59,280 nt of DNA from Pseudoalteromonas luteoviolacea S2607 (GTDB lineage Bacteria > Pseudomonadota > Gammaproteobacteria > Enterobacterales > Alteromonadaceae): NCBI RefSeq assembly GCF_001625575.1, contig NZ_AUXV01000014.1:1-59280 (forward strand), given 5' to 3'. The notes under the pieces are model-generated. The model was not told where the DNA came from. It ran no database searches and saw nothing but the letters and a program-made list of their open reading frames with translations. A program made the translations under genes and the position numbers. Positions 7,843 to 17,283 of this stretch are shown here, in pieces. Each line of letters starts with the position of its first letter. Positions within the stretch are counted from its first letter, which is position 1.

Positions 7843-10800
7843 CTAAAAATTTTCCAACATATACGCTTGTAAATAGTCCGTGATTCGTTTGGCGTGCTCT
7901 GCGCCTACCATCGTATAATGATCTGCGTTCTCAAGTTGCTTAACACTGAGCATATTGATGTAACTTTGCCAACCGTCCGCTGAAGAAACATGGGCATGAT
8001 CGTTAGCCGTAATGAGAAGTGCTTTTTCAACACCCGCTTGCAATTGACATTGTGAAAAATTCTTGCTGTTTCCCTTGAATGATTTCCAACGTATCAACCA
8101 ATCAGATTCACCTATACTCCAATCATCTTGCTCCATTTTTGCGTACGAAAGCAAAGCACTAAGCGCCTGTTCCTCAGATAACTGTGAAGCACCTATCAAT
8201 TGAGCTTGCTCTATCACCAGCCCCATAGCTTGAGCAAATTGTAATACAACCTCCTGCCAACTAACTTTAGCACCGACTTGTTGAGGTAGATAACTGTCTA
8301 GCATACTCAATAACACGGGATGTGTTGACCTGTGTTCTAGCTGCTCCTTTAGTAGGTACGCGATACACCCTCCCATTGACCAACCGCACACCAATAGCTG
8401 GGCTGATGCAACGTCAAAATGTTCTGAAAGCGCACTTGCGTAATACTGGCTCTGTTGAAGAATCGAATCATGAACCATGCCTAGGCTTTGAATAATAAAC
8501 ACTTTATCCCAATACGTAGCGTGAGCCGCGATATCCATAAGCGGTAACGCATCTCCATCCACACCGTGTATCAAAACAAGCACTCTATTTCCTTCATCAT
8601 TTTTGTATGGGATCAACGCCTGATAATGCGCTGCATGTTCATTGTTGCCCTCACTTAAAAATGTCACCATGTGTTCAAACCTCTGGTGACGAAATACATC
8701 TGCAACGGTGATCTTGACCCCATATTCAGCTTTCAACCGAACAATCAATGCCAACACTAACAACGAATGTCCACCTAATTCAAAAAAGCTCGCTGCAGTA
8801 CTTATTGTTGTAACGGGCACTTTAAGTAAATCAGACCAAATCGCGGCTAAGCGCAATTCCTGCTCAGTAACGGGGGCTAGGTGTAACTGTGCAATTAGAG
8901 TTTCGCCGGTATCTGGCAAGGCTCCTTTATCTACCTTTCCATTAGCTGTCAGCGGCCACGCTTCTACAGCGACCAATACCCTAGGTATCATGTAATCTGG
9001 CAACTTAACAGTCAATTCAGCCTTAACTTTGTCCAACAGCTCCAATTTTCCTTGCTCATCAAGTGAATGATGTGCCTTTACATAGCCTATGAGCTGCGAC
9101 TCTCCTGCTAAATTTTTTGTCATAACCAGTGCTGAGTCAATCCATTCTAGTTGTGTTAATTGTGCTTCAATCTCCCCCAACTCGATCCGAAAACCTCTTA
9201 CCTTGACCTGCGCGTCGTTTCTACCAATGAACTCCAAATTTCCGCATCTTAAACGACGTACGATATCCCCCGTTTTATAAGCCTTTTTTCCATTTGAGAA
9301 CGGCAAGGTTACAAATGCTTCATCGGTAAGTTTCTGGTTGTTCCAATAGCCTTTTGCCACGGTATCACCAAGGATGTATAGCTCACCTTTAATCCCATCG
9401 GGACATACGTGACCATATTGATCTAATATGTGGCACTGTACCCCTTTAATAGGCTTGCCTATTGGTATATTTGACAATGTCGCGCTATTACTTAAATAAT
9501 ATGCACTTGCGATAACCGTTGTTTCCGTGGGTCCATAGGTATTGAGCAACTTAGCCTCTTGATTGAAGGCTAGCCAAGTTTTACTCAATTTTGCCGATAG
9601 TTTTTCACCACCAACGATAAGTAATCTTAATGTCTTAAAGTCATCACTATCTAACGTTGAAACATGATCACACATCACGTGAAAAAACGCGGTGGGCAAA
9701 CTTAAAATGGAAACCTGCTTCTCACGCACGACTTTCGAAAACTGCTCTATATTCATGAGTGCTTGTTTGTCTTCAAGAATAAGCGTTCCACCAAAACATA
9801 ATGAGCAGAATAGTTCTTCGACAAAAATATCAAACGACACCGATGAAAATTGCAGAACTCTGTCATGCTCATTGACTTCATACAAGCTCGATGCTGCCGT
9901 TAAGTATGCGAGTAGATTATCATGTGTAATCATCACCCCTTTAGGCTTGCCTGTAGAGCCTGATGTGTACGAGATGTAAGCAAGGTTGTCACCATCTACC
10001 GGCATATCTAATTCACATTCTGGCTGACTTGACATAAGTTCATGTAAGCGATGCTCACGAACATCCACTACTTGACAGTTTGATTCTGATAATTGCTCTG
10101 CTGCAAACATATCACTGATTAATAGTCGTGGGTGCAGGTCCTCAACGATTAAGTCTAGGCGCGCCTGAGTGATGGTTTTATTGAGCGATACATAACAAGC
10201 ACCAATTTTTAATATCGCGAAGATAGCAATAACCAACTCATCATTCTCAGCCAAGCATAAAACAATTCTATCTCCTTGCTTTACGCCTAAAGATACGAGG
10301 TAATGAGCAAATTGATTAACCTGTTTGTTTAATTCTTCATAAGTAATTTCACATCTAGGCGTTATCACTGCCACTTTTTCTGGCTGTATGATTGCCTGTT
10401 GACGCAGTAATTCGTGCACTTTTGGGTGCCCACTCAAAGATATGTCATCATCTGTCTGAGCAGGTTGTTGGGAGATTTTATCTTCTACTAGGTACAGTTC
10501 AGACAGGTTTTTATGTGGGTCATTGGTAATTTGTTCTAACAAATTAGCGTAGCAATGAGCCATTAAAGAGATGGTCGATTCGTCAAAAAGTGAGGAGTTG
10601 TAACACCAAGCAAAGTGATAATTGTCTTTATCAATGATACATGAAACGGATAAATCAAATTTTGACTTATTTATACTTAATTTAGGGCCCTGAGTGTCGT
10701 TATTGGATATTTTTTCATTGGGGTTATCAATATTATGTGTGGAAAACATAATTTGAAATACGGGTGAATAACTGAGCGATCTGGGTACACTAAGATGCTG

Positions 10801-11982
10801 AATTATTTCATCCAATGGCATTTGTTGATGGCTATAAGCCCCTATGCACACATCTTTGGCTAGCGTGAGCAAATCAGCAAAGTTTTTCACATTTAACAAG
10901 TCAAAACGCAACACTAAGGTGTTAACAAAAAAACCAATCAACGACGCGGTTTCCGTTTGCTCCCGGTTAGCGATGGGCGTTGCGAAAACAATATCACTTT
11001 CGTGACTCAAACGGCCAAGTAAATATGAAAATACACCAGATAGCGCCATAAAAGTCGAGGCATTGTTATCACTACAAATTTTCGATAGCCTCGATATAAG
11101 CTGCTTTGGTATGGTTAAATCATATACACACCCAGCAAAACTTTGTACGCTCGTCCTTGGTCTGTCTAAGGGTAAATTGTGTAATGGTGGTGCACCATCT
11201 AGCTTGTTCGTCCAATAATCTAGGTGCTTTGAAAGGTTATCTCCAGATAAAAACTTTCTTTCCCAATGTGCATAGTCAGAAAACTGTAAAGACAGCGTAG
11301 GTAATGTATTTCTATCTCTGCCAATATACTCCTCGTACAAAGCTATAATCTCTTTTCTGAATATATTTTGAGACCAGCCATCAGATGCAATATGGTGTAT
11401 ATTTGCGACGACATAACTTTGCGTGCTGCTGATTAGGCACAAATCTACTGTTAATATCGGGCCATTTTTTAAATCAAAAGCATAGTCATTGTTTTTTGAA
11501 ATTACAGCTTCAACTTTGTTATTTGCGACCGCTCTTTCATACTGTGTAAAATCATGAATGGTTATTTTAGCTGAGCATGTACCTTTAATTACTTGGTAAA
11601 TATCACCATCAGACTCTTCATAGCATGTTCTCAGAATCTCATGTCTTTCAATCAGTTTGTTGAAAGCATATGTAAATGCCTCTGTATTAACAGCAAAGCT
11701 AATTGAAAAGCCATCAATAATATTATAGGTGCTACTATCTCCTTCAAGTTGATTGATAAACCACAATCTCTGTTGTGAAAAGCTAGTAGGTGCTAGTTGA
11801 GCGTTTGAATTTATATTTAAGGATTTATATAAATTGATTATATTTAACTTTTCACTTTTCAGCACATCCTTATCAACTGGTAATAAAGGACCTTTAGTTA
11901 CCTTTATAGAAAGTTTGTCACCACTAGCATCAATAATAAAACCTCTTTCCTTGAAGTCTATTAGCATTTTAAATAAATTCAT
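7843..11982 (-). CDS. NRPS, termination module C-A-T-TE
   Basis: Final NRPS protein, 1379 residues. Order: TubC-like N-terminal docking domain (1-55), condensation domain (about 60-490, active HHIASDGWS), adenylation domain (about 520-1010, ISYTSGSTGKPKG, NTYGPTETT, YKTGD), carrier domain with phosphopantetheine Ser in FFELGGHSLL, and a type I thioesterase (about 1130-1379). The thioesterase has GWSMGG around its nucleophile, a later Asp in MLDSYLP and a His in ENADHYTMV, so release by hydrolysis or cyclisation is expected. My reading of the ten-residue A-domain code is DIESIGTVIK (the last Lys assumed), which I cannot assign to an amino acid. No epimerase or methyltransferase is present. Its ATG overlaps the TGA of the preceding A-T gene (ATGA). 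Confidence 0.95.
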   Translation of the reverse strand: MNLFKMLIDFKERGFIIDASGDKLSIKVTKGPLLPVDKDVLKSEKLNIINLYKSLNINSNAQLAPTSFSQQRLWFINQLEGDSSTYNIIDGFSISFAVNTEAFTYAFNKLIERHEILRTCYEESDGDIYQVIKGTCSAKITIHDFTQYERAVANNKVEAVISKNNDYAFDLKNGPILTVDLCLISSTQSYVVANIHHIASDGWSQNIFRKEIIALYEEYIGRDRNTLPTLSLQFSDYAHWERKFLSGDNLSKHLDYWTNKLDGAPPLHNLPLDRPRTSVQSFAGCVYDLTIPKQLISRLSKICSDNNASTFMALSGVFSYLLGRLSHESDIVFATPIANREQTETASLIGFFVNTLVLRFDLLNVKNFADLLTLAKDVCIGAYSHQQMPLDEIIQHLSVPRSLSYSPVFQIMFSTHNIDNPNEKISNNDTQGPKLSINKSKFDLSVSCIIDKDNYHFAWCYNSSLFDESTISLMAHCYANLLEQITNDPHKNLSELYLVEDKISQQPAQTDDDISLSGHPKVHELLRQQAIIQPEKVAVITPRCEITYEELNKQVNQFAHYLVSLGVKQGDRIVLCLAENDELVIAIFAILKIGACYVSLNKTITQARLDLIVEDLHPRLLISDMFAAEQLSESNCQVVDVREHRLHELMSSQPECELDMPVDGDNLAYISYTSGSTGKPKGVMITHDNLLAYLTAASSLYEVNEHDRVLQFSSVSFDIFVEELFCSLCFGGTLILEDKQALMNIEQFSKVVREKQVSILSLPTAFFHVMCDHVSTLDSDDFKTLRLLIVGGEKLSAKLSKTWLAFNQEAKLLNTYGPTETTVIASAYYLSNSATLSNIPIGKPIKGVQCHILDQYGHVCPDGIKGELYILGDTVAKGYWNNQKLTDEAFVTLPFSNGKKAYKTGDIVRRLRCGNLEFIGRNDAQVKVRGFRIELGEIEAQLTQLEWIDSALVMTKNLAGESQLIGYVKAHHSLDEQGKLELLDKVKAELTVKLPDYMIPRVLVAVEAWPLTANGKVDKGALPDTGETLIAQLHLAPVTEQELRLAAIWSDLLKVPVTTISTAASFFELGGHSLLVLALIVRLKAEYGVKITVADVFRHQRFEHMVTFLSEGNNEHAAHYQALIPYKNDEGNRVLVLIHGVDGDALPLMDIAAHATYWDKVFIIQSLGMVHDSILQQSQYYASALSEHFDVASAQLLVCGWSMGGCIAYLLKEQLEHRSTHPVLLSMLDSYLPQQVGAKVSWQEVVLQFAQAMGLVIEQAQLIGASQLSEEQALSALLSYAKMEQDDWSIGESDWLIRWKSFKGNSKNFSQCQLQAGVEKALLITANDHAHVSSADGWQSYINMLSVKQLENADHYTMVGAEHAKRITDYLQAYMLENF

Positions 11983-13847
11983 ATATACACAACCTCTATA
12001 CCAGTATCATTTGATGGTTCATCTGACTCAATTGGAATGGACAGTTTTAGATCAACAAGCTCAGTGTGTGCCGCTAAAGACTCTGCATTGACGACATCTT
12101 GAAATAACAGGTCTATGTTAAATGCTTTATTTATTTCCTTTATAAGGTAAATTAGAGAAATAGAATCCCCACCTAAATTCATATAATTATCGCTTAAAGA
12201 GATCTCCCTAGAAATCTTTAGGTTATTTTGCCAAAGCTCTTCTAAAACTTTTTGTGTTTTACTATGCGCTTTTAATACATGTTTACTGAACCTTATTACA
12301 GGTTTAGGCAAAGCTTTTTTATCTACCTTACCATTTGCCGTAAGCGGGAAATCATCAAGAAATGTCATTGATGATGGAACCATATAATCTGGAAGATATG
12401 CCTTTATATAACTAAGCAATTCATCCTCGCTCACCTTTGCATCATATTTGACCTTTACATAGGCTGCAATTTGCTCATGCGAATCATGCTGAGCATTTAG
12501 TGTAATCACAGAGTCATCGACGTGCTTATGACTGTTAATAACAGACTGTATCTCCATAAATTCTATGCGATAACCCCTTATATTCACTTGGTCATCTTGT
12601 CGACCAAGATAATCGATATTACCATCTTGTAAATATCTGGCGATGTCGCCCGTTTTGTACAATATAGTTGACTCGCTGTTGTCACACACCAAAGGAAAGA
12701 ACTTTTCTTCTGTCTGCTCTTGATTACCTAAGTATCCTACCGACAAACTTTTACCACTAATATATAAATCACCGACTTGTTCCACTTCACAGGCCTTTAG
12801 GCTGTCATCAAGAATATGAATTGCAACATTACCAATCGGCTTACCAATGGGGACACTGCGATGATCGGTCAAGTTTTTACAATCAAAGGATGTGACTTCC
12901 ACAGTTGCCTCTGTGGGGCCATACATATTTAACAATCGCACATCTGACACAGATTGATAGAAACGCTCTACATGATTAATCTGTAGCGCTTCACCACTAC
13001 AAATTACACACTCCACACTCTTCGAAAAGCCAGTGTCTTCTTGCTGCAAATACACCTGCAACATAGAAGGAACAAAATGGACGATATTGATTTGGTATTT
13101 GGCCAAAACGTGACTGATGTAGGTTGGATCTTTATGACCATCAGGCTCTGCAATAATGAGGCTCGCACCATAACACAATGTCCAAATTAGCTCTCGAATA
13201 GAAACATCAAAGTTGTATGGTGTTTTGAGTAATACTCTGTGCCCAAATGTTATTGGGTGAACATCTTGCATGCCGATGACATAGTTATACAAGGCGGAAT
13301 TATCAATCATAACGCCCTTTGGCTTACCCGTTGTCCCTGAGGTATACATAATATAAGCAAGATCGCTATCAGGATTATGTACCTGTGCCAGCTTTTCTAT
13401 TCTTTGTAATAGCACAATCTTTTGAGCATCTATTTGCGCGGCAACAAACCCTGTTTGATAAGAAGAGCTGTACGCGTGCTGAACTAAAATATAGTTACAA
13501 CCTGCATTTTGTATCATGTACTGTTGTCTATCTATAGGTAGCGAAGGCTCAATCGGTAAATATACACAGCCGGCCTTTAAAATCCCCCAAATACAACTGA
13601 CCATTTCGGGGGAACGGTCCATGATTACGGCGATAACCTGGCCTTTATCTATATTTGCAGCACGAATGAACGAAGCGATATCACTCGACCAAGCTGCGAC
13701 CTCTGAATATTGATAGTGTCCTCCCTGATACACTAGGCATGCTTGTTCAGGCGCTTGTTCAGCACTTTTATTGAATAAATCACACACGTTACTCATAGGT
13801 AAGGCACCATACATTCTACACAGGCAATCATATTTCAACCTCATCAT
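11979..13847 (-). CDS. NRPS A-T didomain protein lacking a condensation domain
   Basis: About 622 residues: an adenylation domain (about 10-500; IMYTSGTTGKPKG, NMYGPTEAT, YKTGD, GRQDDQVNIRGYRIE) and one carrier domain (Ser about 562 in NLGGDSIS). No condensation or docking domain precedes the A domain. The code reads DVRHISMVEK, with Arg where Trp is common, and I cannot assign a substrate. The start is uncertain: ATG 13847 overlaps the upstream NRPS gene by 20 bases; ATG 13814 lies just after that stop. It overlaps the next gene by an ATGA junction. The tail ends in an acidic stretch plus GIEVVYI, like a docking peptide. A T-bound amino acid in mid-assembly without its own C domain suggests loading in trans or a second entry point. 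Confidence is high for domains, low for role. Confidence 0.9.
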   Translation of the reverse strand: MMRLKYDCLCRMYGALPMSNVCDLFNKSAEQAPEQACLVYQGGHYQYSEVAAWSSDIASFIRAANIDKGQVIAVIMDRSPEMVSCIWGILKAGCVYLPIEPSLPIDRQQYMIQNAGCNYILVQHAYSSSYQTGFVAAQIDAQKIVLLQRIEKLAQVHNPDSDLAYIMYTSGTTGKPKGVMIDNSALYNYVIGMQDVHPITFGHRVLLKTPYNFDVSIRELIWTLCYGASLIIAEPDGHKDPTYISHVLAKYQINIVHFVPSMLQVYLQQEDTGFSKSVECVICSGEALQINHVERFYQSVSDVRLLNMYGPTEATVEVTSFDCKNLTDHRSVPIGKPIGNVAIHILDDSLKACEVEQVGDLYISGKSLSVGYLGNQEQTEEKFFPLVCDNSESTILYKTGDIARYLQDGNIDYLGRQDDQVNIRGYRIEFMEIQSVINSHKHVDDSVITLNAQHDSHEQIAAYVKVKYDAKVSEDELLSYIKAYLPDYMVPSSMTFLDDFPLTANGKVDKKALPKPVIRFSKHVLKAHSKTQKVLEELWQNNLKISREISLSDNYMNLGGDSISLIYLIKEINKAFNIDLLFQDVVNAESLAAHTELVDLKLSIPIESDEPSNDTGIEVVYI

Positions 13848-16800
13848 GCACCGTGTTATTTTTATTGTAGATACTTTCAACTTGTTGATCTTCTGAGCTT
13901 GCATCACACAGCTTTTGCTCTATCAACAAAGCTTGCTCCTTAATTGATATATGGCCAAAAATATCAATAACTTGCAACGTAACTTGAAACTGCGCTTTAA
14001 TCTTTTCTATCAACTTGATTGATAAAAGAGAGTGGCCACCCAATGCAAAGAAGTTAGCTGTTGTGCTGACTTTATTTGTTTCAATGTTGAGAATGCTCGA
14101 CCAAATATCTTGAAGTGCTTGTTCCAATTTTGACTCAGGTGCAACATAGTGCTCTTCAGCACTTATTAGGTCGCCTAACTCCATATTAGATAGCGCTTTT
14201 TTGTCAATTTTACCATTATTCGTCAGAGGCCAATCCGTTACCACTTTCAAAATGGTTGGGATCATGTAATCAGGTAATTTGATCTGTACGTCAAATTTAA
14301 TCTGTGCGACAAACGCCAGTTTGGCTTCATCAGCTAAGTTCAAATTAGGCTTAATATAGCCAACCAATTGCTTGGTACCTGCAACATCCTTCGCGATAAC
14401 CACGACAGAGTCAACCGCCTCTAGCGTAACCAGTTGTGATTCTACTTCTCCCAGTTCGATTCTATAACCTCGAACTTTGACTTGATCATCCACCCGACCG
14501 ATAAACGCCAAATTCCCATCTGGCAAATAGCGAACAAGATCGCCCGTCTTATAGATACGACCGTATATCGATTCTATAAAGCTCTGTTTGGTTGTATCAG
14601 CTAAGCCAAGATATCCCCTAGCCAAAGTATCTCCAGCGATATACAGTTCACCTATCGCACCGACCGTCACAGGGCACAATTTCTCGTTCAAGATATAAGT
14701 GCGATAGCCAGGCATTGGCGCACCTATCGGCGCCATCGGGTCAGAGAAATCTTGATTTTCCTCAATGAGTAAGCCGGTTGCTGCAACGGTCGTTTCAGTG
14801 GGCCCATAACCATTATAAATGGTCAAAGTCGGCCTGGTCTTTTTCATTGCTTGTAATTTGCTATACACAATTGGTTCTGCACCCACTACAACATGCTGTA
14901 AACTTGCACAGCATACACTGCTTGATGACATCGCGTTAGTAAGCGGTTCTATCATGGAAGAGTGAATGAATGATAATGTTATTTGATGTTCATCTAGGCA
15001 CTGTACAAACTGCTCAGGTAGCAACCTTGTTTGCTTATCAACCACAAATACTTGTCCAGCGCAGTACAGGGGCAGTAGGCTCTCAAGCACTGATACGTCA
15101 AACCCAACATTGCCCCACCAAGAGCCTTTTGGACAATCTCCTACATCCAGCATATTGCGCATACCAGCCAAAAAGCTCGCTAAGGACTGGTGTTCGATCA
15201 TGACACCTTTTGGTTTACCTGTAGAACCTGATGTATAAATCGTATATGCTAAATCATCGCCCTGTGTGTCATGCGGCACAAATGGCTCTGACATGCTCGC
15301 GGGCTCTTTTCCTAGCTGGTAAGTTTGCCGGCACAAAGAGGCGATTTTAGGGTTTGTCACTTCATCAGTTATCACAAGTGGAGACTGCGTATCTTCCACA
15401 ATAAAGCGACAACGCTCTTCGTTTAGCTCATAGTCTAAGGGCGTATAAGCAGCCCCAACCTTCCACACCGCTAATATAGCTACCAACCAATGACTTGTTC
15501 GCTCCAATGAGATAGCGACAATCTCTCCTTGTTTTACACCCCGCAGCCTGAGCCCCTCTGCCAGTATTGATGATGCTAAATCTAATTGCGCATAGGTTAG
15601 TTGAGTCTGCTTATCCCCAACAGCAATTTGATTTTTATGTTCGTTAACATGGCGATAGAAGGTATGAGGAAACAGCGAAGGAGTCGGATTTTCACTTCCT
15701 TGTTGCCATTCATCGAGTAATTTACGCTCGTTATCAGATAGCAGATCTAGCATATAAGCATTCTGCTCAATGCTGTTAACAGCCTGACGAATTAAAATTA
15801 GTATCCCATTCAAATAAGTATGAATACGCAGCTCACTAAACAGCGAATCATTATAATTTAGCGATATCGTGACTTGGTCATCCTGTTCAATGACATTGAA
15901 AGTTATTTCAAACTTACTGGTACTATTACCCAAACTCATCAACTCAAATGCGTCCGCACCAGCCTTGCTTTGCGAGGCAGCACCGACACTTTTGGAATAG
16001 TTATAACACAATTGAAATAGTGGAGAAGTTGCTAATGTTCTATCCGGTTGTAATTTCTCAACGATGAGGTCAAAGGGTACAAACTCATTGGCGTAGGCAT
16101 CTAGCAAAGTACTTTGACATTGTGCAAGGTGTTCGCTGAACGATGCATTGCTGTCAACCTGATGACGTAGCACTAAGGTGTTTACAAAAAAGCCAAGTAA
16201 GTTTTCAAATCGTACATCTTGGCGCCCTGACACCACTGTTCCAAGTACGATGTCTTTATCACCACTCAAACGTGCCAGATAGAGCGTTAGGATAGAGTAG
16301 AAAAACGCATTGGTCGTGATGCCTTGCGGTCGACATAACGTTTTTATTTGTTCAAGCTGCTCTGTGTTTAGCGTCGCAGACAATGTCTTTCCGTTAAACG
16401 TTTGCTGTGACTTTCTTGGGTAGTCCAAAGGTACTTTATGCACTGGTGGCGCATCTTCGAGCTGTTCTAACCAATAGTTAATTTGCGAATCTATCGCGCC
16501 TTGAGTGATGCGGTTGCGCTGCCAATTTGAAAAATCACTGTATTGGTAGTCGATGTCTGGCAATTTTGCAGAATCGTTTTGCAATGCTGCATGGTAAAAC
16601 GCCATCATCTCTTTGGCAAAGATTTCAGCAGACCAAGCATCCATAATGATATGGTGAAAAACGCAAATGATAACCTGACTACCTGAATCTAATTCAACCA
16701 AAGAAAAGCGAAAAAGCGGACCTTTCTCCAAGTTAAATCGATGCCCAACTTCAGCACGAATGAGCTCTTTCAGCAGGCTATCTTGCCTCTCTCCGGCTGA

Positions 16801-17238
16801 ACTAAGATTGATGACTTTTCTTTTAACCTTATACTCAGGTTCAATCTCTTGGTATAGCGTGTCACTACTTTGAGAGAAGCTTGTACGTAACACCTCATGG
16901 CGCTCAATAATTTTATCAACGGCATCAAATAACAATTCACTGTTAAGTCGCCCGTTGGTTTTATACGCAAATGGAATGTTATATTGGCCTATGTCCTCAC
17001 TTTGGATCATATTCAAGAACCACAGTCGTTGTTGACTATATGACTGGAGTGAACGCTTCTTAGTCGGCTGCTGCGGCGCACCTTCAACCAACTTGATCAT
17101 AGCATCCATATTCGCTTTGATATTTTCCTTAAGCTCTGGCGTCATCGCACCTTTGGGTGCTTTAAAACGTAATTTTCCATTTTCTACATATATATGGATC
17201 CCTTTGGCGAGGGCTTGTTCTAATAATTCTTGTTCCAC
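13828..17238 (-). CDS. NRPS module C-A-T with TubC docking domain
   Basis: About 1136 residues. Order: TubC-like docking domain (1-55, ELLEQALAKGIHIYVENGKL), condensation domain (about 60-490, HHIIMDAWS, Gly of HHxxxDG is Ala), adenylation domain (about 515-1010; TIYTSGSTGKPKG, NGYGPTETT, YKTGD) and carrier domain (Ser about 1070 in FFALGGHSLL). The code reads DVLFVGGVAK; I cannot assign it. I prefer the GTG at 17238, preceded by GAGAG and matching the usual start of the docking domain; a TTG at 17253 would add five residues. The C-terminus is acidic and ends VHDEVEI, fitting a short docking peptide. It lies 45 bp after the two-module NRPS gene. Confidence 0.93.
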   Translation of the reverse strand: MEQELLEQALAKGIHIYVENGKLRFKAPKGAMTPELKENIKANMDAMIKLVEGAPQQPTKKRSLQSYSQQRLWFLNMIQSEDIGQYNIPFAYKTNGRLNSELLFDAVDKIIERHEVLRTSFSQSSDTLYQEIEPEYKVKRKVINLSSAGERQDSLLKELIRAEVGHRFNLEKGPLFRFSLVELDSGSQVIICVFHHIIMDAWSAEIFAKEMMAFYHAALQNDSAKLPDIDYQYSDFSNWQRNRITQGAIDSQINYWLEQLEDAPPVHKVPLDYPRKSQQTFNGKTLSATLNTEQLEQIKTLCRPQGITTNAFFYSILTLYLARLSGDKDIVLGTVVSGRQDVRFENLLGFFVNTLVLRHQVDSNASFSEHLAQCQSTLLDAYANEFVPFDLIVEKLQPDRTLATSPLFQLCYNYSKSVGAASQSKAGADAFELMSLGNSTSKFEITFNVIEQDDQVTISLNYNDSLFSELRIHTYLNGILILIRQAVNSIEQNAYMLDLLSDNERKLLDEWQQGSENPTPSLFPHTFYRHVNEHKNQIAVGDKQTQLTYAQLDLASSILAEGLRLRGVKQGEIVAISLERTSHWLVAILAVWKVGAAYTPLDYELNEERCRFIVEDTQSPLVITDEVTNPKIASLCRQTYQLGKEPASMSEPFVPHDTQGDDLAYTIYTSGSTGKPKGVMIEHQSLASFLAGMRNMLDVGDCPKGSWWGNVGFDVSVLESLLPLYCAGQVFVVDKQTRLLPEQFVQCLDEHQITLSFIHSSMIEPLTNAMSSSSVCCASLQHVVVGAEPIVYSKLQAMKKTRPTLTIYNGYGPTETTVAATGLLIEENQDFSDPMAPIGAPMPGYRTYILNEKLCPVTVGAIGELYIAGDTLARGYLGLADTTKQSFIESIYGRIYKTGDLVRYLPDGNLAFIGRVDDQVKVRGYRIELGEVESQLVTLEAVDSVVVIAKDVAGTKQLVGYIKPNLNLADEAKLAFVAQIKFDVQIKLPDYMIPTILKVVTDWPLTNNGKIDKKALSNMELGDLISAEEHYVAPESKLEQALQDIWSSILNIETNKVSTTANFFALGGHSLLSIKLIEKIKAQFQVTLQVIDIFGHISIKEQALLIEQKLCDASSEDQQVESIYNKNNTVHDEVEI

Positions 17239-17283
17239 TATCTTCGCTCTCAATATGCTAAATCTTAAACATTGAATGGTGTT

